Assembly (NCBI GenBank): GCA_010279815.1
Contig: QEOQ01000590.1
Span: forward strand, 613,149 to 677,148
Reading direction: 5' to 3'
DNA length: 64,000 nt
Source: Brachionus plicatilis
Lineage: Eukaryota; Rotifera; Eurotatoria; Ploima; Brachionidae
The position numbers and the translations under genes were made by a program. Under the pieces are notes generated by a model, which did no database searches, had not been told where the DNA came from, and worked only from the letters and a program-made list of their open reading frames with translations. Positions 36,479-47,403 of this stretch are shown piece by piece. How positions within the stretch are numbered: position 1 is the first letter of the stretch; each line of letters opens with the position of its first letter.

Positions 36479-36551
36479 CGCCCGATAAGGGGGTCGAACC
36501 TTCGGCCTTGAGATTAAAAATCTCACGTTCCACCGATTGAGCTAACCGGGC
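36479..36551 (-). tRNA. tRNA-Lys (anticodon UUU)
   Basis: The complement gives a full 73-nt cloverleaf. The acceptor GCCCGGT pairs with ATCGGGC over 7 bp and is followed by discriminator G. The D arm is GCTC...GAAC with one mismatched pair. The anticodon stem TGAGA/TCTCA encloses TTTTTAA with anticodon TTT. The T arm contains GGTTCGACCCC, with one A-C mismatch. An A-box (TAGCTCAATCGG) and a B-box-like core are present. A run of T follows directly downstream on the minus strand and would serve as a Pol III terminator. The two stem mismatches leave open that it is a slightly decayed copy. It sits at the exact centre of the inverted repeat. Confidence 0.88.
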
Positions 36552-37371
36552 TTGCATCTTTTAAAATTTGCTTAACTTTTTGAAAATAACTTAATCTAAG
36601 ACAAATTAAAAATTTTAAAATTTAATTTTTAGGTTTTTCTTTGATATTTTTTTACAAAATTTAGATTTTGTCTATTTTTTCAGGATATATTTTTCATTAT
36701 CAAAAATTTTTTTTAAATATTTTATCAAGATTTTATTTTGGATGGTATCGAATACACTGGTTCTTTCTAAAATGGAATGGAACGGATGGAACGGTCAGAA
36801 TGGAATAGAACGGATGGAACGGTTAGAATGGAATGAAACGGAACGGGAATGGTTTTTTATGGAATGCGTCTCCATTCCATTCCTTTTCGGGAACGGACCA
36901 TTTCATTTTAGCAAGAACCACTGTACATAAACTAAAGTATGATACTCCTTCCAATATTCCTTTGCATCATGAGGCCCTTAAAAAACTTAAATTCACTGTC
37001 TTGAATCTACTTTTTGAATTGAGCTAAATATATGTAGCGGAAGGACTGCGTCAATCTGTTCCATTGGTTGTCAAGTTGTTTGATTCATTTAAAGCGGGTC
37101 TTAAATCAAGATATGTTGAATACCCGACTCCATTGTGTAATTGCTATCTAACTACTTCTTTTTTCTTTCCTGAATTGTTCAATACTTAAACATTTGGCGC
37201 CTGTAATTACTTACAATTTGTCTATTTTAATTGTCTGTATATTATATTTTAACCTTTTTTACTTTTATCTTATTTTTTCTTTACATTTTTAATATATTTT
37301 ATTTTTTGTTGATTTTTTTTAATTTGAAAGAGCTTTGTCTTGACACAGATAAAAAAAATAAATAAAATAAA

Positions 37372-38709
37372 GTATCAAAGTGCCACTATTGATTCATTAG
37401 GTCAATATGTGAATTACGAGTGCTTTTGCAATTCTTCTAACCTTAATCGACAACTCATTAACTACTCATTAAATATCTTTTAACATTTTAAGACCACAAT
37501 TTTCTTGGACAGTTTTCCAACTCATTCTTTGTACCAGATTTTTTCTATAAAACAATAATTGAAATGAAACCTAGAATTTTCGTGTTATTAAAAAAATTTG
37601 GTCCAAAAATTTTTATTATAAAAGGAACCAAATTTTTAATTTTTCAGTTGAAGCATGAAAAAAAATACAAAAGTTCTCAAATAGATACAAAATAAATTTA
37701 TTAATTAATTCTTTTTGTTTTTATCACTGTTAATGTGACTTTAATTCTAAAAAAATAAAGAAATTTTGTTAGAAATTTTTTTTTGCAAATGCTTACTTTT
37801 ATTTTTTCAAAACTTGAGTTTGCTTTTAATCTCGATCGGGTTTGGAAAAATTGAAATTTTTAGCTAAAAATTGTTTGGATGCTCTAAAAATTCTCATCGC
37901 TAAGGTTATGAAGGTTTGTTTTCAAAAAACTAATAAATTATGAGGATGTTTAATAGAATGAATAATTTTTAAAAATTTATTCTCATTTTTCTATGATTGC
38001 TAGCAACGATGACAAAAGGCTATTTTTCGAAGACAATTTGTTAACTTTAATGTTTTCATCTGTGTAAAACGAGCATTAAATATGCGACAATTAAGAGCAC
38101 ACGACAAAAATAACTTTAACTTCTTAATTTTGAAATGATTAATCACGAATATTTTTTAATATTCTAAAAAAATAATAATAATGAAAGCCATAATGTAAAT
38201 CAAATGAATGCAAGCAACAAATAGCTAAAACTTTACATTTTAGGTTTTATCTTTTTTTTGTTCGAAATATATTTTCTTGGTCTTTGAAATAATTATAATA
38301 GATAGGAAAATTTTAATCAAATATAAAAAATTATTCTTGATCATAAGACATTTGGGAAAATGAAAAAAATGAGTCTCTAAATTAAAAAATTATTAATAAA
38401 ACAATATCGAAGCGCTTTTTTGTTTAACATCGGTTTCGTTGGCGAACTACCAATTATTGTCAGTCAGCTTAATTTTACTAATTATTTTTTTGTCTAAGTT
38501 GTGTATTAGTTTTGAAAGAAGAATTAAGTAACATTTGTCTGCCACTTGGTTGATGTGTACGAATTATTGCTTTTAAAATTCTTATTTTTCTCTTGTTCCG
38601 ACGTATACGCATCATACTGCTAAGAAAAATTGACTCTTCTATTATAATTGATATTTTTTAATTTATAAAATTTTCACTCTTTTTTTAGAAGAAAGGTTAT
38701 TGACAAAAA
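37372..38709. other. Intergenic spacer upstream of CAPZA
   Basis: AT-rich, no gene or clear repeat recognised. The CAPZA promoter must lie here. A TTTTTTTAG stands about 22 bases before the CAPZA ATG. Confidence 0.5.
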
Positions 38710-39848
38710 ATGACCGATGAGAACTCAATCAGCGAAGAGGAAAAAGTAATTCAAATAAAATACTTAATACTTAGCAAAGATTTATCTAATTTTATTTCAA
38801 AATCTAGATAAAAATTGCAGCAAATTTTTTATTCCATTCACCTCCAGGAGAGTTTAAAGAAGTATTTCTAGGTAATTATTTATTTAAAAATCAAAATAAA
38901 ATCATCCGATTTTTGCTCTAAAATTCAAAATTTAATAATTTTTGGTTTAAATTTTTTTAAGATTTAAGAGGATTATTAAGTGATGATAGAATACTGAAAA
39001 GAGCATTGAATAAGTAAAATTAAAAATTAAAAAAAAATTTGATTTTCTTAAATAAATTTTGAAGTACTAATGCTCGTTACAACCAGGACCAATTTGTTCA
39101 CTGTAAGCTCGAAAATTCACCCGAGCCGTGCATTATAACCGAGTTTAATGAGCAACCAAATGGTCGCTACTATGATCCAAGGACCAAGACATCGTTCAAG
39201 TACAATATTTTAAGTAAAAAAATTTAATCTAAATTGTCTAAGGTTTTATTTTAAAGATTTGATCATTTGCAGCTGAATGCTAGTGAAGTTGAAGCGCACA
39301 CAGATATTGATAACTTGTCAGAGCCATGGCGAACGAGTTTAGAAACCGAATTGACCAGCTATGTAAAAATTCATTATAAAGATGCGGCTTGCAGTGTTTT
39401 TGGCTCAAGTGACCAAGGACTGGTGACGCTGGTTTGTTGTACAGAGGCGCACAAATTTCAGCCTTCAAATTTTTGGAACGCCAGATGGAGAGCTAGATGG
39501 GCAGTTACTTTTCAACCATCGAGCAAAAGCGAGGTCGAGCTAAATGGTGTTATTAAGGCTCAAGTTCATTATTATGAAGATGGAAATGTTCAGTTAGTCA
39601 GTCAGAAGGAGATAAAGGAGAATGTTGGTGTTACAGATGTCGAAGGTACTGCTAAACAGATTGTGAGGCTGATTGAAAAAGCTGAAAATGAATACCAAAA
39701 TGCCATATCTGAAAATTATAAAACCATGTCGGACACCACATTTAAAGCTCTGCGACGTGCCTTGCCTGTTACCAAGTCGAGAATTGATTGGAACAAGATC
39801 AGCTCATACAAGATTGGTAATGAGTTGAAGTCGTCGCCCACGGCCTAG
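38710..39848 (+). CDS. CAPZA: F-actin-capping protein subunit alpha
   Basis: Five exons: 38710-38745, 38808-38871, 38962-39013, 39065-39199, 39257-39848. Phases agree; 292 residues, close to the usual 286. The protein pairs with the beta subunit to cap actin barbed ends. Family marks in order: IAANFLFHSPPGEFKEVF near the N terminus, DLRGLLSDDRIL, GRYYDPRTKTSFKFDHL, the central CCTEAHKFQPSNFWNARWRA followed by WAVTF, and the C-terminal actin-binding tentacle RALPVTKSRIDWNKISSYKI. The start ATG is the only one that leads into the correctly phased small first exon. An AATAAA follows near 39933. Confidence 0.96.
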
Positions 39849-40703
39849 ATACCGTTTAAGCTCTTAAATAATCTAGATTAATTATTTTAATTCGATTTTT
39901 AAATGTATGCATCTTAGCTTTTCTTTTTTGAAAAATAAAATCTAAAATTTATTTTTTTTCACTTAAGTTTATAAAAATTGTATTTATATTTTTAAACTCG
40001 TAGATTGTCATTTTTTTGTTTGGTATCAAATAACAGCTTGAAAACGCGACTAATCATTTTTTTCCTCAATGATAATTTTTTTATTTTTAAAAAAATCTTC
40101 TTTATTAGAATAAAAAATATATTTTGAAATTTAATAATTTTTTAAATAAAAGATCATTAAAATTTTAATTTATTGGCTTTATTTTTTTTTCAGTAATACG
40201 CATTCATTTTAGTAAATTCATTTATTAATTTTAGGTTTGGATAAAATATTTAACCGAATATTTTCAAAATTTAAATTTATTCTATATTTTTCATATTTTA
40301 TAAATTAAATCAAAATTGTTTTATGAAATAAAGAGTTTTTTAATTCTGATATTTATTGAACTGGTAATTAAATTAAATTAAATTTGAAATTTTAGCGCAA
40401 AAATTTTACTTAACAAAAATAAGAACTCTCTAAATTTTTTTTAGGTCTAAAATTAACTTAAAAAAATAAACATATTTTTTTAATATTTTGACTTTGGAAA
40501 CTGCACTGTGATTTTTGGTCATTATTACACCCTAAAAACCTTCTTCAAATAATCATAAAATTTCGATACTTAAAGTTTTCTTAAAATACTTCAATAATTT
40601 TTTAAAAATTTGACATTTTTAAGTTTATTTCAAAAAATGAGATGCACCATAAAATTAGGTTAAATCAAAAACGGAATTGTTCCAAAATTTAAAAATCACT
40701 ATT
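39849..40703. other. Convergent spacer CAPZA/DENR
   Basis: AT-rich convergent 3' regions. Contains the left member of an inverted repeat pair (about 40014-40363). No gene seen. Confidence 0.5.
40014..40363 (+). repeat. Inverted repeat pair around DENR, left copy
   Basis: About 350 bp, repeated in inverse orientation at 43108-43411. Shared blocks include TTGGTATCAAATAACAG, TTTATTGGCTTTATTTTTTT and TTCTGATATTTATTGAACTG. The left copy has about 45 bases more in the middle. No terminal duplication was identified. Confidence 0.75.
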
Positions 40704-41423
40704 CTATTTTTCTTTTATTTCTATCATCTCAGGAGTAATCTTTAAAAAATAATATAAAAAAATATTTTGATGTCTTTTAAATTTTTTAATTTACTTGTGG
40801 AAATTTATCCGGAATAACATTCACTAGGTTATCAATTATATCGCCTTGAATCGTCAAATCATCTTTATCACCTTTGGAACATCCACAAGAGAACCGCTGT
40901 GCAAAAAACTTTTTTGCTACTTCGAGATCAATGCCATTACTTTCCAAGCCAATTATTATTGTAACATATTTGTTTCCTTTACGCTTTTCTTTGGTGATTA
41001 ATATTTTGCTTGGTTGTTTTTCTTTTTTTGATTTTGGATTTCCCTTTCCACCTCGTTTTTGATGTGCTGATTTCTTGTCTGCATCTGCTTCTTCTCCTGC
41101 TGCATTAACTAAAAATTTAATAACACGTAAGTACAATTAAAATATTTCACAAAAAAATTTTACCTTGAAGATCATTTAATTGAGTGAATATGTCGGGATG
41201 ATTTTTGTTAAGCCAGTCTTTACAAGCGTCCGGATTCGGAGAATATTCACACAAGTCAGTAGTTAGACCACACTCTAAAAATTAAATTATAAAATCTTCA
41301 CCTAATGATATTTAAAAAACTATTACCACCGCAATAGACGACATTCAATGGATATTTGACATTAGGATCCGGCCCTGGATATGCTACTTTTTTGGCTGAA
41401 GCTAAGTCTTCTGTTGAATCCAT
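40704..41423 (-). CDS. DENR: Density-regulated protein DENR
   Basis: Minus-strand exons 41423-41327, 41274-41164, 41108-40795, 40739-40704 encode 185 residues (human 198). DENR works with MCT-1 in ribosome recycling and in reinitiation after short upstream frames. Visible are the N-terminal zinc-binding cysteines YCGECGLTTDLCEYSP, the linker DACKDWLNKNHPDIF, a Lys/Gly-rich region, and the SUI1 domain with ITKEKRKGNKYVTIIIGLE, FFAQRFSCGCS and LTIQGDIIDNLVNVIPDKFP. The last intron (40740-40794) is my choice because it yields the tail ITPEMIEIKEK, which mimics the vertebrate ending. Without it the frame stops three codons after the donor site (40786). Either way the domain is complete. Confidence 0.93.
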
Positions 41424-44400
41424 TTAGAAGTTTAATGCAAATATTTTTGGAAATTTATTTTAATAAATTCTTAAAAAAATTTCGAATAAGAATGATAAAT
41501 ATTTTTTCAATACATTTAGGGTTAAAAATTTTAATTTTTTAATTCATTGCATGGCAAATGTTTATTTTTTTTAACCGACCAATTCTAAGTAAACCATTGT
41601 AAAGTTTGTTACACAACTAGTTTGAATAATTATCAAAAAAAATTTGGTTAAGTGAAACCCGATTATAAAGAACAGAAATGATAGAAAAATTTGAGAATTT
41701 TTTACTAGTTTTTATAAAATTATGCAATATTGATTATAGATTTGAAACACCAGATAGAAAATTAGAACTGACGAAATAAATGATAACAGAACATGAAAGC
41801 TGAAATTGCTTGTGAACAAATACTTAAATTTAAAGCTATATCTTCTAAATCTTTTAAAATTAAATTTGACTTCTCGTTTAATTATTTTAATTATTAATAT
41901 AGCTAAATTTTGAAATTAATTTTTGTTTTTTATATTTCTTACAAAACTGCATTATTTCACTTCGAAAAACTATCTCAAAACATTTAAATTTACATTAGTT
42001 AAGAAATAAACTCTTTGATATATTTCAATAGAATTAAAATCTTGATGATTTTTGGTTTAAGCTTTTATCTCGATTTTAAGCATCAACTTCTTTTTAACAG
42101 ACTAAAATCTTGATCAAAGTTCTTTAATTTAAAATACTTAGGGAAAAAAACAACTTTAATCAAAAAATAAAAATTCAAATCTATGTATTATTGTAATAAT
42201 GGGTTTAGGGTTTAATGTTCATTAATTTGGACTTACTTTAAGTTTTAAGGAATGCTGATAATGAAACCAAACAATTAATTTAATATTTAATACATTTAAA
42301 TTAAACGTTTAATATTTTTTTAATTGATTAAAAAAAAATTAATTATTAAAATCTCTTTAACTAATATTCGAATAAATCGAGTTGAATAAAAATAAAAATT
42401 TTATTTAAGAAATTTTCTTTTTGAATTACTTAAAATATGCAAAAATAAGTTACTTGATTATTTTTCTTGATTATTTCATATAAAATTCATCATCTAGGAA
42501 ATTAAAGTTAATATAATTTTGTAACATAATTCTTAGTTCTTTAGTAAAGAGATCCCGAAAGTGGCAGAAATTGAATCAGAACTAAATTAAAACCAAGTTA
42601 AATTGCATCATCATCTAGAGAAATTTAATATTTAATTATAAATTTGCCCATAAAAGTTGTGGATTAAAAGGGACATGGGTTGATAAAACAGAGTTATTTA
42701 AAAATCACAAAATAAAGTCCTACTCAAGGACTTTAAATTTTTCAATTTTTAATCCAAGTTCAGACATCAAAAAAAAAAAATTAATGCTTTTGACTTGAAC
42801 TTGACTTGTGACTTATAAACAATTCTGATTGATTATAAGATGATTCTAAAAGAATTATTTATCAAATTATGTGTCAAATGATTCAGTTTTTTTCTCGTTT
42901 TCAAATTGATGCATTTTTCATTGGGAATTTACAGTACTGCTACGAAAAACTGTATAAGTTATATAATAAAATATCCAAATACCTTTAGTTACTTAAATAA
43001 AATTTTCTTAATTTTGCATTGAAATACGTTTTTATACTTTTTTTGAGTCATTTGTCGTAAGATCAAGGTGGCGTAGCAATTCTGTATATTAAGAGAATTT
43101 GATACAACAGTTCAATAAATATCAGAATTAAATAACTCTTTATTTCATTAAACAATTTTGATTTAATTTATAAAATATGAAAAATATAGAATTGATTTTA
43201 TCCTTGATATGAGTGAATTTATATGAGTGCGTATTGCTAAAAAAATAAAGCCAATAAATTAAAATTTTAATGATCTTTTATTTAAAAAATTATTAAATAT
43301 CAAAATATATTTTTTATTCTAATAAAGAAGATTTTTTTAAAAATAAAAAAATTACCATTGAGGAAAAAGTGATTAATCGCATTTTCAAACTGTTATTTGA
43401 TACCAAAAAAAGTGAAAGCTTGCGGAAACTGATGTAAAATTACGCAAAAATTACATTATTTCAATTAAAACTGATTAATAAGGCTGATGGTCAGAAAATT
43501 TAAATTTTTGTGACAAAAATGTGATTTTGATTAATTTTTTAGTTTCATGAAAATTTTTTTGCAACTTGAAGTTCTACACTATTTTACAATTTATAATGCA
43601 ATTTTACAAAAAATAATGCTATTAATTAAACTGTTTTGTAATTAAAAGTTTTAAATAAATTTTCTTTTAAATGAATTTTTATTTTTTTTATGAGTTCGAC
43701 CAACTATACTATTTTTTAATTGCAATTTCTTAAAAATATTATTAAGAAAATTTCTTTAATAATTTTTTTTTTCCTTAATTAGTCGATTGATATATCTAAT
43801 GCATTTTTCTGCTGTGATCGTTGAAACTTGCATATATACTCAAAAACTTACTTAATTAATTTAGTTCGTGCCAGACCATCTCACTTTGGTTCGAGTCAGC
43901 TCAGTTACACCTTTGTAAGATTTCCCACTCCAGATATTAATTTTTGAAGCAAATCTTTGAGTAGATTGTATACGGGATATGAAGATGGTTATCTCTAATT
44001 GTACAGATTCGTTTTCCATCAAGATCACCGGATTTGAACACAATTGAAATGGTCTGTCACCAAATAAATTAATTTCTATTTATGAATCTGTATTTTATTT
44101 TATTTCAATTTTAATTTCAAGTCAATTCATACATTGCTTTAAAATTAGCTAATTTAATAGCAGAAACTCGATAAATTTTTTTTTAAATTTAAATTTTTTC
44201 TCTTAGCATACTCTCTGAAGAACGAAAAAAGAAGACCAAGATTATTAATCTAATTGAGTTAAATTATTTCTGTTATATTTCAAAACCTGTCTTTTTTCTC
44301 ATTTTATAATAATTTATATTCGTCATTTTTTTAATTCTCCTTAGAGAGAATTAATTCATCAAAAAATAAATTAACTAATCAATTGATGGCTTAATAGTCA

Positions 44401-44799
44401 ACTTTACTTCATTTATTAAATAAAAACTTCTGTTAATTGTTTTTGGCACCTTATTTTTTAAAAATTAGCAAATCAAAAATATAGACAAAGATTGAGTCTT
44501 TATATAAGTGACGCTAAATTCGCTTAAACAAAGTTTTTAAATGAGCAAAATTCGCTTTTTAATAAAATATATTTGCACGCATGCAAGCTTTCTAAATTAA
44601 ATACTTGCAACAAAATACATTCTTTATCGCTTTGATTCTATTGCAACAAAAAATCAAATGCAAATGCGCTTATAAACCGATAATAATGTAAATTCATAAA
44701 AAATTTCAATGATAATTTTTTCTTATACCAAGTGCATCTAGCATTATTAATCTATTTGTCATATAGATTTTAAGAAGATCATTTTTTTAGCTTTTAAAA
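41424..44799. other. Long intergenic spacer
   Basis: About 3.4 kb AT-rich with no supported gene. Contains the right member of the inverted repeat (43108-43411) and, at about 42705-42810, an AAGTCC/GACTTG-rich patch like the insert at 28266-28515, probably a shared short repeat. Confidence 0.5.
43108..43411 (-). repeat. Inverted repeat pair around DENR, right copy
   Basis: About 304 bp, inverse of 40014-40363, very similar apart from a central length difference. The pair brackets DENR (40704-41423) at a distance of about 2.7 kb between inner edges. Confidence 0.75.
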
Positions 44800-45152
44800 A
44801 TGTCCGCCAGTAGACCAGCTGTCGCTCTTTTACGAAGACCTTTGCAAAACGAGATAAAAAAACACGTATTGATCGCTTTCGGTCTCTCAACTGCAGCAGC
44901 TTTGGGCTACAGAGCTATTGTCTCTGAACCAAGAAAAAAACACTATCAAGAATTTTACAAGTAATTTGAACAAAATAAAAAAATACTTTATTTTAAAATG
45001 AAAATTTTAGAAACTATGATGAACAACGTCACTTTCAGCGTATGGCCGAAGCTGGTGTATTCGATTCTGTAACACCAAATGCTGAAAAATCCGAATGGAT
45101 TGTAGAATATGAAAAACAAGTTGATGAAGCTATTGCTGCTCTAAGAAAATAG
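44800..45152 (+). CDS. COX6C: Cytochrome c oxidase subunit 6C
   Basis: Two exons, 44800-44960 and 45011-45152, giving 100 residues. COX6C is a small nuclear-encoded single-pass subunit of complex IV in the inner mitochondrial membrane. The pattern is basic N terminus RRPLQNEIKKH, membrane segment VLIAFGLSTAAALGYRAIV (about residues 24-42), then EPRKKHYQEFYKNYDEQRHF and MAEAGVFDSV. This aligns well with the animal family. It is longer than the mammalian protein by a charged helical tail, as in other invertebrates. The ATG follows a TTTTTTTAG by 9 bases, which looks like a splice acceptor directly before the coding region. The neighbour AP3M starts 238 bases downstream on the same strand. Confidence 0.9.
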
Positions 45153-45390
45153 ATTATTCAAATCTCTTTTTGTAAAACTTGACGAAAATATTTTTTAAAT
45201 TAAAAATAAAATTATAGATTATAGTTCAAATTTTTTGTTCACTTTTTTTGTTTATAGTTAATTATTGTTAAATCTAGTAAGTCTTAATGTAACTGTTACT
45301 TTTGGCAAAATTTTAGGGTAAATGCTCGTAAAACAGCATTTTTACAATCAAAAATAAAACTATCATCCAATTTTGGAGAAAATTTAGAAA

Positions 45391-47060
45391 ATGATCCATA
45401 GTTTGTTCATTATTAACAACTCAGGGTAATAAGAAAAATTTTTAATTTCATTTTTATTTAAAATTATTTTTAAAGAGATATTTTTATGGAAAAACACTAC
45501 AAAAGTGTCATCCATAGAAACATTTGCGATTATTTTTTTGAAGCCTTGGGAAAATGCACCAAACCAGAAGACATTCCGACAGTTATTTCAACTCCTCACC
45601 ATAAACTAATAGTCATTTATAGAAAAAAACTTTTCTTTCTCTCAGTGGTCGTGAATGAAGGTAAATAATTTAGCACTTTGGGTCAATGGCTCATTTTTTT
45701 CTCAAGTCCCTCCATTGTTCGTAATTGAGATTCTTCACAGAGCAGTTGATATATTCGAAGACTACTTTAATGAATGCACAGAATCGTCACTAAAAGAAAA
45801 TTATGTAGTTGTGTACGAACTACTCGATGAAATGCTAGACAATGGGTTTCCTTTGGCTACCGAATCTAACATTCTTAAAGAGCTCATCAAGCCACCTAAT
45901 TTGTTCCGAAAAGTTGCCAATATGGTAACTGGTGATTCAAAGTGAGATTTTTTTTGATTGTTGTGATCGTGAATAGTTGTTGAACTAACCATTTAAGTTT
46001 AAGCTCAACTTTGCCAACAGTTCAGCTGTCGAACATTCCGTGGCGTAGACAAGGAATTAAATATACTAATAATGAAGCATATTTTGATTGTATTGAAGAA
46101 ATAGATGCCATAATTGACAAAAACGGCTCTACAATTATGTGCGAGATTCAAGGATATGTAATTTAAATTTAAAGTTTAATAAGTGAATTTTAAAATTTGA
46201 TAAAAAGATTGACTGCTGTGTTAAGCTTAGCGGAATGCCTGACTTGACTTTATGCTTCACCAATCCAAGACTATTGGATGATGTTAGCTTTCATCCTTGT
46301 GTCAGATTCAAAAGATGGGAGGTAAATGCAGAGAGGAATTTTTATTTTTTATTTTTATTTAAAAAAAATAAATTTAAAAGAGCGAAAAAATTTTATCATT
46401 TGTCCCTCCTGATGGAAATTTTCGTCTAATATCATACCATATTGAATCTTTGAAGTAACGCCAGAAAAAAAATTAATTTAAAATTAATTTAGTAATTAAA
46501 GCTCGGTTTCGATTCCCATTTATGTCAAACATCACATTCAATTCAAAGAGGGATCAAATGGCAGGTTTGAGGTCACTTTTGGTTTGAGACCAGGTCTTGG
46601 AAAAACAGTAGGCGCTTTGACTCAATTATTCAGTCAATTTATACTTTGAATTTTTAGGTTGAAAATGTTCAGTTAAATGCTGAGATGCCAAAGTGTGTCC
46701 TAAACATGTCATTGACACCAACTCAGGGAAGATATACATTTGATGCAGTGAAAAAAACTTTAATTTGGGAAATTGGAAGAATAGATCCTTCAAAAATTCC
46801 AAGCATTCGCGGAAATGTAATTTGAAGAATTTTTCTTTAAAAAGTGCGCTTTCATTGAGATAATTTATTTTAAGATTACTGTGAGCAACGGGAGTCCGTT
46901 ACCGGAATCAAACCCTCCACTACATTTGAATTTTCAAATAAATCAACTTGCCATATCTGGAATTAAATTTGGAAGATTGGATGTTTATGGCGAAAAATAT
47001 AAACCGTTTAAAGGAGTGAAATATTTAACTAGAGCCGGAAAAATTCAGGTTAGAACATAA
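45391..47060 (+). CDS. AP3M1: AP-3 complex subunit mu
   Basis: Nine exons: 45391-45425, 45476-45660, 45707-45941, 45998-46157, 46208-46321, 46381-46454, 46502-46607, 46658-46816, 46875-47060. All phases fit; 417 residues, the usual family length (418). The AP-3 adaptor sorts cargo to lysosome-related organelles, and mu reads tyrosine signals. N-terminal longin-type part: MIHSLFIINNSGDIF, VISTPHHKLI, VPPLFVIEILHR, EMLDNGFPLATESNILKELI. The mu-homology domain starts after a short linker with LSNIPWRR and shows YTNNEAYFD, KLSGMPDLTL, LLDDVSFHPC, FVPPDGNFRLISY and LDVYGEKYKPFKGVKYLTRA. It is very conserved. Most introns are 46-58 nt. It is flanked closely on both sides by co-directional genes. 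Confidence 0.97.
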
Positions 47061-47403
47061 AGTGGAACAGCCAAGCAGAAAAATCTAGTCATTTAAAACT
47101 ATTTATTTATTCGAAAAAATGTAAATTTTTATCGGTCAAAACAATACAGTTGATATAGCTACAAATAACTCTAAAAAAATTTTCATAAATTTTAGCCTAT
47201 TTAAAGTCTATTTTAAATTTCAATAATAAAATTTTTAGTTAGCTTTTAAATGTTGATTGGATGTTTTTTTTTTCAAAAAAAAATTTTTAATAAATAATAA
47301 TAAAAATTGAATGATAATATTTTATTTCGAACACAGAGCCTTTGATCAGGCTTTTTTACAGCAACTTACAAAGACTAAATCTAAGTAATTTAAATTGTTT
47401 AGA

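Larger units (their letters stand above)
35911..36923. mobile_element. 1-kb palindromic element centred on tRNA-Lys
   Basis: Left arm 35911-36478 and right arm 36552-36923 are inverted copies around a single tRNA-Lys. Each arm holds a MITE-like unit bounded by CAGTGGTTCTTGCTAA-type ends (35911-36315 and 36755-36923) plus about 150-190 bp of unique inverted sequence next to the tRNA (about 36318-36470 versus 36560-36752). The left unit carries an expanded GTTCCATTCC minisatellite; the right unit has only a few copies. TA stands at both outer ends (35909-35910, 36924-36925), and the flanks are two halves of one LINE. The composite therefore behaves as a single TA-targeted insertion. Confidence 0.8.
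35510..37371 (+). pseudogene. Dead LINE (RT fragment) split by a palindromic insert
   Basis: Left piece 35510-35908 contains a reverse-transcriptase signature, SLLFADDLVTFYIFKKK then DELEKWLFKWKMKI, and the downstream region LYKSLIGLIIDYSFPCLNSF...TQQLAL. Right piece 36926-37371 continues with HKLKYDTPSNIPLHHEALKK and SVPLVVKLFDSFKAGLKSRY..YPTPL, then a 3' UTR ending GAGCTTTGTCTTGACACAGA and an A-rich tail. FADD is the catalytic motif of the RT family. The frame is broken by several stops and shifts. The two halves read as one LINE interrupted by the 35911-36923 element. Confidence 0.8.

Noticed and set aside
43861..44043. 60-residue minus-strand frame upstream of COX6C
   Set aside because: No ATG-led gene structure, family similarity or supporting splice sites.
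45655..45945. Separate 96-residue gene within AP-3 mu
   Set aside because: It is exon 3 of AP-3 mu read through its upstream intron; the protein alignment requires it to be spliced to the preceding exon.
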